Notes under the pieces: generated by a model
Database searches by the model: none
Seen by the model: the letters and a program-made list of their open reading frames with translations, nothing else
What the model was told of the DNA's origin: nothing
Program-made: the position numbers and the translations under genes
From: Nematopogon swammerdamellus
Lineage: Eukaryota; Arthropoda; Insecta; Lepidoptera; Adelidae
Assembly (NCBI GenBank): GCA_946902875.1
Contig: OX336343.1
Coordinates: 17,159,596-17,223,595, forward strand
Reading direction: 5' to 3'
DNA length: 64,000 bases
Shown here: positions 55,901 to 64,000 of the stretch, piece after piece
Layout: every line of letters starts with the position of its first letter
Position numbering within the stretch: position 1 is the first letter of the stretch

Positions 55901-58900
55901 ATCGAGGCAGGTCGTTCATTAGTTAGGATAAGAAGAATATACTGCCACCCATTGTTTTAGGATTACGTTTTTGGGAATTTTTTTGACCTCCAGAATTATT
56001 AGGGAATATGGTCATTCGATCTTTATAATTAACAATATTTTTGTATTTCAGGTTGAGCTGACATCTGAAACGTGCAACTGGACAGTCAGTTATCCACGAG
56101 AACTCTATGAGGCGGGGCAATATAGGGTATCTTCTTTTTATTTCTTGGAATTGTTGTTTTTTTTTTCTTGTTTATCATGACAATATATTTTTTTTTCTTT
56201 ATGTGAGTACAATAAGTAATGTGTTAGTTAGGTCATTCATGAATTAATATAATTCAAATAATTAATTTTGTGGTTCATTAATTTGTGGTTAATAATTTCC
56301 AGGTGGACGTTGTGGTAAAGAAGTCCCTGATAGGGATTTGGTACATAGCGGCCAATAACTACACATACATTAATATCACCAGTGAGTACATTAAATGTTA
56401 ATCCATAATATTTTTTGGTTAATTCATTTCTGGCTGATTAATTTACTCCAAAGTAACTTTCAAAATTTACAGAAAATTCTTCCTTCTTCTTTCTGCTACA
56501 CAAGCACCACTTTCTGCTATAATTATGTACATTGTAAAAACTAAACAGGACAAATTCAAGCGTAGTGTACTACCATACGAATGATGAATAAAATAAATAA
56601 ACAAAACTATATATGTGTATCTGGAAGTTTTATTAATAAAACATCTCTATGATGTACGCCCTGATGAACTTTTATTAGCCACCACAAGATGTGCTTGACG
56701 TTAGAGTTTGTCTGTCAGTGTGTACTTAGGTTAAAGTAAACCGTTCTGCTGTTCCAGCTCGGTTCAAACGCTTCTTATCGTTCAAACAATTAAATGCATT
56801 ATGTATCTAGTTAGTTTACGTTGCAACTAGAGATAAGTAAAGTGTTAGTGAGTCAGTGGCGTTCTGGAACGTATGTGTTGTGAGAAGGTTGTGAGAAGTA
56901 ATTTTTCAATAATGTACAATAGTGTAATGGATGAGTCAAGGGGTCACGTTCTGTGAATAAATCTGTTTGGTAGATAACAATATATTTCCGTAACTTAATA
57001 TTCTTTTCATTTGTGATAATTATTTCCCAATTTGTTTCTAACATGCAATGATTGAATTCACACACATAATAAATTAATATATTGAAAGTACTTTTCTAGA
57101 ATCTAGAATTGACAATACTCATGTGTCCGCTATAGCGAAACGTAGCTGAAAACCGTTGCCACGCCTCTAACGTATCGCATCGGTATTGTCATAGCAAACA
57201 TCGGCTATCGGCTATCGGATAACAACCAACCAAACGAACAGCGTATGCCAGGCAGGCTGACAGACAACTGATATCCGACAACTATTATGCCTTCCCTCTC
57301 TCTTTAAGTAAGTCCCCAAATGCAAGAAAGAGCATGTGCGATTCCTTTTAGTTTCACCAAATAAATCTTTTCATGGAAAAATTACCTTTATGGTAGAACC
57401 AATAAGGTCGTATTTGGGTTGGATATCTACGAATATCTTAGATATTTACGAAATATCTAACGGCGCGGGTGACAACTGACAACTAGAACAGTTGTCAGTT
57501 ATTTAGATATCAGAACAACCAGTTGTGTCAATCCAGTCAGTTTCAGTTAGTTTTAGTACCGGCCGACCGAGCCAGTAGCCACTAGCCAGCCACCAAAGAT
57601 TACCGATACACTCGGTGCGGTACGGACGGTGACGGACGGTGCGTGCGGTGCGTTACGGTTTCGGTGGCGGCGGTGCGGCGCGCGGCGCCGCTGCCCGAGC
57701 GGTGCCGCTGCGCGGAGAGATATCCATAGTATCGGTGCGTACGTGCTGTGCTGTGATGTGACTGTTATTTGTGAATAGTGATGTATGCCACACGGTGCGT
57801 TCCGGCGTCGCGCCGAGCAGGCACGCCGGACACGCAGAACGTTGAGTTGAGTTACGTAGTTCAGGACAGAAACTTTGTTTATACTTTACTGTGTATTTAA
57901 GTGTGTAGGTACAACTCTTCTTAGTGTGTAGGTTTTTCGTTAATAAACAATGACATAGTGCGTGAACATAGTGTATAAAAAAAAAATTGATTAGTGTTAA
58001 AATAAATTATGTAAAGACAGAACTTTACTTTTAAAATGTTAAAAAGAAAGGCATCATAATGGCCAACAAAAAAGGTGTGGTGTGGACTCATTTTGAAAAA
58101 AAAAAGACAATATTTTCGCTATATGTAATTATTGGAAGCAGAAATTTACGATACGATCAGCAAGCAATTTTTTTTTTTGCAATTTTTTTTTGGTTTTTTT
58201 TTTTTTAAAGAATCAGAGGTTTTGATACCGATATTTGGCAACGGATATCAATATCGGTATTGTAGACAGATATCGGTTAGATCACGGTTGCCAAAAATTG
58301 TTGATAACCCACATGACTAATTGACAATAAGCAGGTATGTTCTACGCACGGCCTTGTCTTTATAGATATAGGATTGTATTGTATTGTATTTATTATCATT
58401 CGGGACCTACGTACAGATAGTGGATGGAACTGAAAATCCACCCGTCCGCCCAGTGCCGATACTTGGAATGCCCAAAAGGCGCATATTGGCAAGAAATACT
58501 CTCCTGGGCACACAACCACAGCAAGCCACACTGATTCCAACTGCCCGGGCAGAAGCACGCGAAGGCACTACTTTCTGGGTACCCGTGTAAAATCACTTCT
58601 GAGGTACTAAACCTAAACCGGAACGATATAACGAGTCCTAACAAGGACCTTAATAGGACACTACAGACTAAACATACACCTATACCGAATGGGCCTTAAC
58701 CACACCACGTGCAGGTTCTTTATAAAAGAGGATGAAACGCCCATACACATCCTTTGTGAATGTGAAGTGCTGATTCACGGTAGAAGCCGTATTCTTGGGG
58801 ATGATATTTTTATTTAACCCTTGCCAAATACAGGCATTCAACCCCAAGGATATAAATCGGTTCATAGCGGAAATCGGACTTGGGGGTGAGCTGTAACTTT

Positions 58901-61900
58901 TGAGAGATCACAATAGATCTTCTTAGGTCGCAGTGACAACAGGGCTCAGGGGCCCTAACTCTCACACTTTAAATCATAATCATACATATACACCGGGATT
59001 CATATTTTATACATTTGATCACATCATCCATACATTATAACTTACTAAAAAGGAATATAATAATAATACTATATAATAATAATAATATACATAAATCAAA
59101 CATATTTTTAATATTTAATTCAATAATGTTTTTTTTTATTTATTTATTTATTATTCTAACTAATTTGCATGTGTTAAATTACCAATTTCATTCACTAAAA
59201 TTTTGCAAACATTTATTCGATGTTACTAGTGAGCGCAAAATGAATATGTCACTTTGTATATTACAAAAGTCTTTCTGCGAGACAGAAATTTTCTAGTGCA
59301 GGAGACTAGTTTATTGCAGTGTAATGATGTTTGTGTAAATAAATATTTCATTTCATATTTCATTTCATTTCATTTCATTTCATTTCATTTCATTTACTTA
59401 TACTACATTAACTTTCTTTGCTTTACATCACAAGAGGCTACAAATTTTTATATGAAATAAAAATATGTTGTATTCCTATCTAAAAATGAATTGATTACCT
59501 ACCACCAGTAGGTAAGAAGGGAAGGGACCTGCAGTTTTACGTGGAATCCGAACCACAGTCAGCCTCCAACGGTTGATCTGTCATCTATCCATCCACTGAC
59601 CTCGCCCAGGTCTGCTTATGATCATGACCAACAGTCGACCGGCCGCACCACTGAGCTACTGAGGCGCAAGGCTGATAAGTTTATAATGTAACCTGACATT
59701 GTTGCTACATCATTTGCAAGATTCACTATGACAGGCAGTTGCATCATGGTGCTGTCGGAAGTAAGTGCCATGCTTCCCCAACTGTTAATAATATACTTTA
59801 AATGTCTTTTCAGATGAACTCAACGGTGAACTGTCCCTGTCGCAAAACAAAACTAAACGTCCGAATGAGTTTGTCGCTGTCAACGTGACAGTAGAACACA
59901 CCGTCGAGCTCAATCCTCTGGACCAGCAATATCTCGACTCCAACGCTACATCCGTACTGACCTACTGGTTTCTAGACTGCAACTATTTAGGTATTACGCG
60001 AGACTATGTCTTCAATTTCACCTACATCGATGCCATGAAGGATCATTCGGTCGAGGCGTTGATCGTCGCCACCAATCAACCGTTGCCTCCTATTCCGACA
60101 ACAACCACAACGACAACAACAACAACAACTACAACAACAACAACTACAACGACGACAACGACAACGCCCAAGCCGCCTCCGGTGAACACGACGACGGCGG
60201 CGCCGACAACGCACGCGCCCACCACAACGCACGCGCCCACCACAACGCACGCGCCGACAACGGAAAAGTCCTTCACGGGAAACAGAGTTCTGGCGAAGCG
60301 GGAAGCAAAACGACAGGGTGGAAGTTTACCGACGTCGTTCATGTGCGACACGGGGATAGTTCCGTACGATCCAAAGAACATATACGGACATTACAAGAAG
60401 ACTATCAGCGTGAGAGGTGAGCATTTGTCTTTTTTTTTTAATCAAAATTTTTTTTTAAGGCTTTAGCCATTCCTGGCTATGCCAGCCCCATAGTAACTAT
60501 ATTGATATTTTAATGTACTTCAGCACGATTCAATGCCTGTGACTTTACAAAAAAACTTAGTATGAAAAACTCCTCCCCCTGAGCTCGCCCCAAGGCTTCA
60601 TGTACTTACTGCTAAACGGGGATAGTTCCATACGATCCAAAGAACATATACGGACATTACAAGAAGACTATCAGCGTGAGAGGTGAGCATTTGTCTTTGT
60701 ATGCACAATTTGTTTAGCTCATTGAGTCGCTTAATTATCCTTTTCAGGCAAGAGGTCTGCATGAATAAATGTATGAACTAATTAGTAGCAACTGTCAATC
60801 TTATTGCGTAGTGCAATCTCAATTCCGCTGCCACGTAGTGCGGTTTTTTGATGTTATCCCGGTATGTGTGGCTGAATCGGAGGGGCCAAAGCACATGCTC
60901 CGACCAGCCTATATCACCTCCGAGAAGGTAGGTGCCATACCAACTCAGTCGGCTACAATTTGAGCCTACCACCTAGTAAGGGGCAAGGGAAGGGACACAC
61001 TTTACACTGGTTACTTTTCGTCAGAAAAAAACTCATTGGTACATTACGACCGGATTTGAACCTTGGACCTCTGGAGCAATAAAGTATTTCTATCTATCTA
61101 TCTACATTCTTGTGTACTAAATTGTATGTTCTTGTGCTTCCAGAGCCGATAAACAATATGTCCGTGTCCGGCAATAACTGGCTCCAACATGGCGACCTGC
61201 TCCGCCTGCAAGTCAAGTGCAGGGGCTCACCTCCGTTCAACTACTGCACGCGCTACATGCAGGGCGCGTACAACGTCACAGGCAACGAGACGTGCGGCGT
61301 CGTGACTACGACCGACGCGTGCGACTTCCCCCTCGTGCACTACTTCTCGGACAGCGAGCTGCACACGGTGCTGCTGATTGTGGAGAATCAGCTGGGCAAG
61401 TCCGTGTCGCCGGTGGTCATCAACATCTATAAGGGTAAGTATCCCACACGTGCACTACTTCTCGGACAGCGAGCTGCACACGGTGCTGCTGATTGTGGAG
61501 AATCAGCTGGGCAAGTCCGTGTCGCCGGTGGTCATCAACATCTATAAGGGTTAGTATCCCACACGTGCACTACTTCTCGGACAGCGAGCTGCACACGGTG
61601 TTGCTGATTGTGGCGAATCAGCTGGGCAAGTCCGTGTCTCCGGTGGTCATCAACATCTATAAGGGTGAGTATCCCACACGTGAACTACTTCTCGGACAGC
61701 GAGCTGCACACGGTGCTGCTGATTGTGGAGAATCAGCTGGGCAAGTCCGTGTCGCCGGTGGTCATCAACATCTATAAGGGTTAGTATCCCACACGTGCAC
61801 TACTTTTCGGACAGCGAGCTGCACACGGTGCTGCTGATTGTGGCGAATCAACTGGGGAAGTCCGTGTCGCCGGTGGTCACCAACATCTATAAGGGTTAGT

Positions 61901-62766
61901 ATCCCACACGTGCACTACTTCTCAGACAACGAGCTGCACACGGTGCTGCTGATTGTGGAGAATCAGCTGGGCAAGTCCGTGCCGCCGGTGGTCACCAACA
62001 TCTATAAGGGTTAGTATCCCACACGTGCACTACTTCTCAGACAACGAGCTGCACACGGTGCTGCTGATTGTGGAGAATCAGCTGGGCAAGTCCGTGCCGC
62101 CGGTGGTCATCAACATCTATAAGGGTTAGTATCCCATACGTGCACTACTTCTCAGACGAGCTGCACATGGTGCTGCTGTTTGTGGAGAATCAGTTGGGCA
62201 AGTCCGTGTCGCCGGTGGTGATCAACATCTATAAGGGTTAGTATCCCATACGTGCACTACTTCTCAGACAACGAGCTGCACATGTGCTGCTGTTTGTGGA
62301 GAATCAGTTGGGCAAGTCCGTGTCCCCAGTGGTCATCAACATCTATAAGGATGAGTGAGAGTTATCGCATCGTAACTGCGGCCGATGCGTCCGACATCCC
62401 ACACGTGCACTGCTTCTTGGACAGCGAGCTGCACACGTTGCTGCTGATTGTGGAGAATCAGATGAGCAAGTCCGTGTCGCCGGTAGTCATCACCATCTAT
62501 AAGGGTGAGTGAGAGGTATCACATCGTGACTGCAGCTGATTCGTACGACATCACTAACGTGCACTACTTCTCAGACAGCGAGCTGCACACGGCCTGGCCA
62601 GTCCGGATTGTATTAGGTGGATGAAAGTATGATTGAATTATCGCTTTGGTTTTGCAGTAAAGAAGACGGGTCAGCTGTCTGTGATTGTGGTGCCGGTGGC
62701 GTTCTGCCTGGTGGCAGTAATTCTGGTTGTATTCGGAGTCGCCTACTACATACAGAGTCGCTCCAG
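46907..62766 (+). CDS. PKD-type type I membrane glycoprotein, TMEM130/PMEL/GPNMB-like (gene span, 7 exons)
   Basis: Seven exons join in frame: 46907-46955, 50889-51034, 56052-56126, 56303-56381, 59814-60416, 61144-61434, 62658-62766 (450 codons, tail exon missing). The signal peptide MDRLRALLPLLATLHYGA is cleaved near codon 18. Many N-glycosylation sequons follow in a PKD-like region (DLYYSWYDNAE; VLTYWFLDCNY; DYVFNFTY). Then a Thr run of about 30, repeats of APTTTH, dibasic sites (LAKREAKRQ), a Cys domain (CRGSPPFNYCTRYMQGAYNV, NETC, DACDFP) and a TM helix at about 421-443. This order resembles TMEM130/PMEL/GPNMB; family assignment is by domain order and the NVTGNETC block. Introns 5 and 6 contain duplicated exon ends. 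Confidence 0.78.
47078..47450 (-). repeat. Family C repeat, copy 3
   Basis: Minus-strand copy with a CCGT microsatellite (47131-47180). In intron 1 of the PKD-like gene. Confidence 0.7.
47476..47656. mobile_element. MITE TTACGCGGTACACTAATC
   Basis: 23-bp TIRs (TTACGCGGTACACTAATC...) with a second inner inverted repeat (CCGGGGACATC). 181 bp. Confidence 0.7.
47850..48150 (+). repeat. Head module with body type 1, second copy
   Basis: Same head and body as 2627-2935, about 80% alike by eye, then the two diverge. In intron 1 of the PKD-like gene. Confidence 0.7.
48586..49255 (+). mobile_element. Jockey-like LINE, 5'-truncated copy 3
   Basis: Contains an open 201-codon stretch (48591-49196) with the C-terminal part of a LINE RT protein: LGVLNKVRRYFTADQKLLLY, YCSHLWDGSAKYQLAPLDSI, QRRAVRLVGD, then GVNGHLSGRHGIRNPRIRPN. 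A 55-nt 3' UTR ends in AATAAAAAA and poly(A). No RT catalytic part remains. The copy lies in intron 1 of the PKD-like gene. Confidence 0.82.
49906..50339. mobile_element. hAT-like MITE 2
   Basis: TIRs CACTGGCGGCTGGT / ACCAGCCGCCACTG and an 8-bp duplication GTATGAGG / TTATGAGG (one mismatch). 434 bp, non-coding. Confidence 0.78.
50400..50662. mobile_element. Fold-back MITE ACTAGGCAAACATCACAT
   Basis: Arms of about 75 bp, imperfect, each starting GTTTACTAGGCAAACATC-like. Lies 230 bp before exon 2 of the PKD-like gene. Confidence 0.7.
50683..50800 (+). mobile_element. Jockey-like LINE, truncated copy 4
   Basis: Only the last ~115 bp plus poly(A). Inserted beside the right end of the 50400-50662 fold-back element, part of whose end is repeated after the poly(A). 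Confidence 0.75.
50889..51034 (+). CDS. PKD-like gene exon 2
   Basis: Acceptor TTCACAG, donor GTGAGT at 51035. Encodes NMTLTATAGDYNGEDLYYSW and YDNAEPQHRFA. GC-rich, unlike the flanking intron. Phase 1 in, 0 out. Confidence 0.8.
51365..51510 (+). repeat. G-run repeat, left arm
   Basis: GGGATCATTCAACAATTACG followed by two long G runs (51399-51418, 51451-51472). Confidence 0.65.
51660..52780 (-). pseudogene. Fragment of an R2-superfamily-like reverse transcriptase
   Basis: Frame 52725-51913 begins inside RT motif C (AAILAFADDITLLTRNP) and continues KIKPAKCYCLSL, FKFLGKRITSRGKEHPTDYI, NYLTSKLSWPFLVYDF and HNNFGLNIKKPS. A second frame (51956-51660) continues the protein after a frameshift with DLFAVEVGARGLPAKSLYSL. 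The N-terminal RT half is absent. Layout suggests elements with a C-terminal endonuclease (R2/NeSL-like), but I cannot fix the clade. It is bracketed by inverted G-run repeats. Confidence 0.6.
53255..53378 (-). repeat. G-run repeat, right arm
   Basis: Inverse of the left arm: ATTGTTGAACGATCCCTTA at its outer end and a G run at 53278-53288. Confidence 0.65.
53521..54060 (-). mobile_element. Jockey-like LINE, truncated copy 5
   Basis: Minus strand, T-run at 53520-53539. Encodes 159 open codons (54044-53565) of the same C-terminal protein (LLDSIQRRAVRQINDFEV, AKLWNALPPDVFPSVYDLGS) but diverged from the other copies, so it is a different subfamily or older. Confidence 0.78.
54061..55370. other. 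Intron 2 of the PKD-like gene, no element recognised
   Basis: AT-rich with no clear repeat, apart from a weak SINE-like trace (CCAGTTCAGTGTAGCTGGC) at 54980-55000. Confidence 0.4.
55371..55500 (-). mobile_element. Helitron 3' end
   Basis: Minus strand: hairpin CGGGAAGCGAAGCTTCCGG then CAGCTAGT. The 5' end could not be fixed, so the right limit is approximate. Confidence 0.55.
55527..55909 (-). mobile_element. SINE A, full copy without head module
   Basis: tRNA-like, 5S-like, body and poly(A) parts are all present; the 5' end is the tRNA-like start. More diverged than the head-bearing copies. In intron 2 of the PKD-like gene, 140 bp before exon 3. Confidence 0.82.
56052..56126 (+). CDS. PKD-like gene exon 3
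   Basis: Acceptor TATTTCAG, donor GTATCT at 56127. 25 codons, VELTSETCNWTVSYPRELYE then AGQYR. Phase 0 at both ends. Confidence 0.75.
56303..56381 (+). CDS. PKD-like gene exon 4
   Basis: Acceptor TTTCCAG, donor GTGAGT at 56382. Encodes VDVVVKKSLIGIWYIAANNY and TYINIT. Phase 0 in, 1 out. Confidence 0.78.
57540..57850 (+). promoter_or_regulatory. CpG-rich segment in intron 4 of the PKD-like gene
   Basis: GC- and CpG-rich (GGTGCGGTACGGACGG, GGCGCGCGGCGCCGCTGCC) in an AT-rich setting, without an open frame. Could be an alternative promoter or untranslated first exon, or a repeat. Confidence 0.35.
58400..58920 (+). pseudogene. Relic of an R1/I-type LINE C-terminus (RNase H tail)
   Basis: Broken reading frames. 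From about 58640 one frame gives VLTRTLIGHYRLNIHLYRMG, then CRFFIKEDETPIHILCECEV, the Cys/His knot that ends R1/I-clade ORF2 proteins; FIAEIGLGGEL precedes a stop near 58894. Upstream WKCPKGAYWQEILSWAHNH may be RNase H remains. Lies in intron 4 of the PKD-like gene. Confidence 0.6.
59345..59398 (+). repeat. CATTT microsatellite
   Basis: About ten tandem CATTT units. Confidence 0.8.
59506..59676 (-). mobile_element. SINE A 5' fragment
   Basis: tRNA-like and 5S-like head only, diverged. In intron 4 of the PKD-like gene. Confidence 0.68.
59814..60416 (+). CDS. PKD-like gene exon 5 (Thr-rich linker)
   Basis: Acceptor TCTTTTCAG, donor GTGAGC at 60417. 603 nt, phase 1 at both ends. Encodes the second half of the PKD-like region, a run of about 30 Thr from mixed ACA/ACG/ACT codons (so selected at protein level or old), three APTTTH repeats, dibasic sites and GIVPYDPKNIYGHYKKTISV. 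Confidence 0.85.
60617..60699 (+). repeat. Duplicate of exon 5 end with donor
   Basis: 83 bp copy of 60351-60433 with one mismatch, 266 bp downstream. It includes the last 66 coding bases, GTGAGC and 17 bp of intron. Confidence 0.92.
60850..61075 (-). mobile_element. SINE B, internally deleted
   Basis: Minus strand; tail and head joined across a deletion, B-box remnant GGTTCAAATCCGG. Lies 70 bp before exon 6 of the PKD-like gene. Confidence 0.65.
61144..61434 (+). CDS. PKD-like gene exon 6 (Cys domain)
   Basis: Acceptor GCTTCCAG, donor GTAAGT at 61435. 291 nt, phase 1 at both ends. Encodes INNMSVSGNNWLQHGDLLRL, CRGSPPFNYCTRYMQGAYNV, NETCGVV, DACDFP and the final strands SELHTVLLIVENQLGKSVSP. 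Its last 97 nt plus the donor are the unit amplified in the following intron. Confidence 0.88.
61435..62600 (+). repeat. Tandem array of exon-6 ends with 5' splice sites
   Basis: About ten copies of a unit made of the last ~97 nt of exon 6, its donor and ~15 nt of intron. Period 115 bp for the first units (starts 61448, 61563, 61678, 61793, 61908, 62023, 62138), then 112, then about 153 and 155. Donor sequences: GTAAGT (real exon), then GTTAGT in most, GTGAGT at 61665 and 62505. The last two units also retain homology to the preceding exon part (GTGACT-C-GCCGATGC-like). Confidence 0.93.
62658..62766 (+). CDS. PKD-like gene exon 7 (TM helix)
   Basis: Acceptor TTTTGCAG, donor GTAATT at 62767. 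Joins exon 6 as VKKTGQLSVIVV and continues through a hydrophobic helix to YYIQSRS, ending in phase 2. The cytosolic-tail exon was not found up to 63917. Confidence 0.82.
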
Positions 62767-63917
62767 GTAATTGGATCACCATTTATGACAAAAATACCTA
62801 ATAACATTTTTATTTAACCGCTCAAGCGCCCGCACCCTCTCGAGTACAGCTTCCGTAAAAACCACGAGCCTATCGCGTGCGGGATTCGTTAGGCAAGAAA
62901 AAAAAAACAAAATATTTTTTCAAGCTGAAATATTTTTTTCCCATTTTTTCCTGCTCTACTTTCCGATGCTTGAATGTACTCGTATGTATGTATATATTCT
63001 TTATTGAACACCAATTCATCAAAATTAAGTACAATAGGCGAGCTTAATGCCGTGAAGCATTCTTTTCGAACTAACTTTTGTGATTTGGGAGAAGTACACG
63101 CAGGTGAAAAAGAATATTTTTATGGCCATGTTTTAGAGTCTGTGGAATGCAATTACACGCTGTCGCCATAGTGACGTCACAGGTGTCAGCGGCAAACCTG
63201 AGTGGGACATGTTGTTATAGACTACAAACGAATACTACATACATTTACTATGCATACATATATCTTACAATATTTAATAGACTTACACATTTTTTTATTG
63301 TTTATTGTTTATTAGCATCTATTGGCAGTACACTGCGCTCAGATTTGTCATATTTACATTGTAACATTCCGCCAGTTTGATTATCACGGCGAAGAAGAAC
63401 TGACAAGAAACTTCACTGGAAATTATTTCAATGTGCACTTAGTCTACTTTACAATAATGTTTTCCACTGCCTAGCACGCATGTGCTGATTTATGATTATG
63501 ACAGATGCAGCAATTCATGACAGTGATTTTTTTTTTAATATGAAATTGTATGAAGTTATATACCCACCACACTGCCACATGAAGCAGGCCAGTCTCCACA
63601 AACAGCACCCGTTCACGAGCACCACACCTGGGCCAGCCATCGCCTCTCTCAACCATATTACAGGGTGGGGAACGACCCGCACGAAACATTATGTACATTT
63701 AACCCAGATCCTCCTACTGGCTGTTTAAACGCCCAAATAAAATTATTGAAGCTACCCTCTATTTAATGTACTTTTCGTGTCTTGTGACCTAACTTATTAT
63801 CGATTAATGATCACAGATACTACATATCTTTGTTTGAGTGAGTAGTTCGCGACATTTAAAAGCAGTTATTTCTTGTTTTTTTAGTTTTAAAGTTAAGTGA
63901 GATAATTGACTGGCACC
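62767..63917. other. Downstream of the TM exon; tail exon not found
   Basis: Contains a family F repeat. No acceptor followed by an open phase-2 frame looks convincing, so the final exon probably lies beyond the window, with the MASKK exon inside its intron or belonging to it as an alternative start. Confidence 0.3.
63297..63422 (+). repeat. Family F repeat, copy 3
   Basis: More diverged copy, recognisable by GTTTATTAGCATCTATTGGC and GAAGAAGAACTGACAAGAAA. Confidence 0.5.
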
Positions 63918-63931
63918 ATGGCTTCGAAAAA
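63918..63931 (+). CDS. First coding exon of an unidentified gene (MASKK)
   Basis: ATG in a strong context (CACCATGG) followed by GCTTCGAAAAA and a consensus donor GTAAGT at 63932. Preceded by T-rich and A-rich DNA. Only five codons lie inside the window, so the protein cannot be named. A chance match is possible. Confidence 0.4.
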
Positions 63932-64000
63932 GTAAGTTTCTATTCATGTTTCCAGCTAAAATTTAAAGAAACTTATTATTTTTACTAAGCTATAACTACA

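Noticed and set aside
60076..60381. Minus-strand Val/Gly-rich and Arg/Cys-rich open frames
   Set aside because: They are complements of the Thr-codon run and APTTTH repeats of exon 5.
61435..62600. CRISPR-like array or mutually exclusive exons
   Set aside because: Units are near-identical throughout with no spacers, lie in a eukaryotic intron and derive from exon 6; they lack acceptors and shift frame, so they are neither CRISPR nor usable exons.
63471..63698. Minus-strand frame as an exon of a further gene
   Set aside because: No start context, splice sites or domain; not distinguishable from chance.

Overview
The window is nuclear DNA of a moth or butterfly (Lepidoptera). It is AT-rich, has spliced genes with GT-AG introns and no operons. 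It is crowded with repeat types I recognise from lepidopteran genomes: tRNA/5S-type SINEs, small Helitrons ending in a GC hairpin plus CTAG, CR1/L2- and Jockey-like LINEs, and Gypsy elements with a tRNA-Trp-like primer site. The species cannot be told from sequence alone.

Host genes, left to right. (1) PGAP1, the GPI inositol-deacylase, runs on the minus strand from 17728 down to at least 1449. Nine exons join in frame, and the lipase serine falls at codon 174. Its 3' exons lie beyond the left edge. (2) ALG14, the ER membrane anchor of the UDP-GlcNAc transferase, is one uninterrupted plus-strand coding exon (24745-25395). (3) An unnamed two-pass membrane protein with two PPxY motifs has two minus-strand coding exons, 38119-38451 and 29501-29785, separated by an 8.3 kb intron. 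(4) A type I membrane glycoprotein resembling the TMEM130/PMEL/GPNMB group has seven plus-strand exons between 46907 and 62766: signal peptide, PKD-like region, Thr-rich linker, Cys-containing domain and TM helix. Its tail exon was not found. (5) A tiny first coding exon (MASKK) of another plus-strand gene sits at 63918, at the right edge.

Mobile DNA fills most of the rest. A CR1/L2-like LINE with two long open frames lies in PGAP1 intron 5 (6570-10865). Two related Gypsy elements of CsRn1 type lie at 18896-23729 (damaged) and 39507-43981 (identical LTRs, intact frames, apparently very young). There are five 5'-truncated Jockey-like copies, RT/RNase H relics of other LINEs, at least four Helitrons, two hAT-type MITEs and many fold-back elements. 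Many insertions are nested; one stack at 15205-17060 is four levels deep.

Most notable. (a) Intron 6 of the PKD-like gene holds about ten tandem copies of the end of exon 6 together with its 5' splice site, and intron 5 of the same gene holds a separate duplicate of the end of exon 5 with its donor. (b) The main SINE carries a 5S-rRNA-like segment between a tRNA A box and B box. (c) A structured ~85 bp module is joined to at least three unrelated bodies in eight places. (d) A 14-bp motif occurs four times, at two of them as an ultra-short insert flanked by direct repeats. None of these has been compared with a database here.
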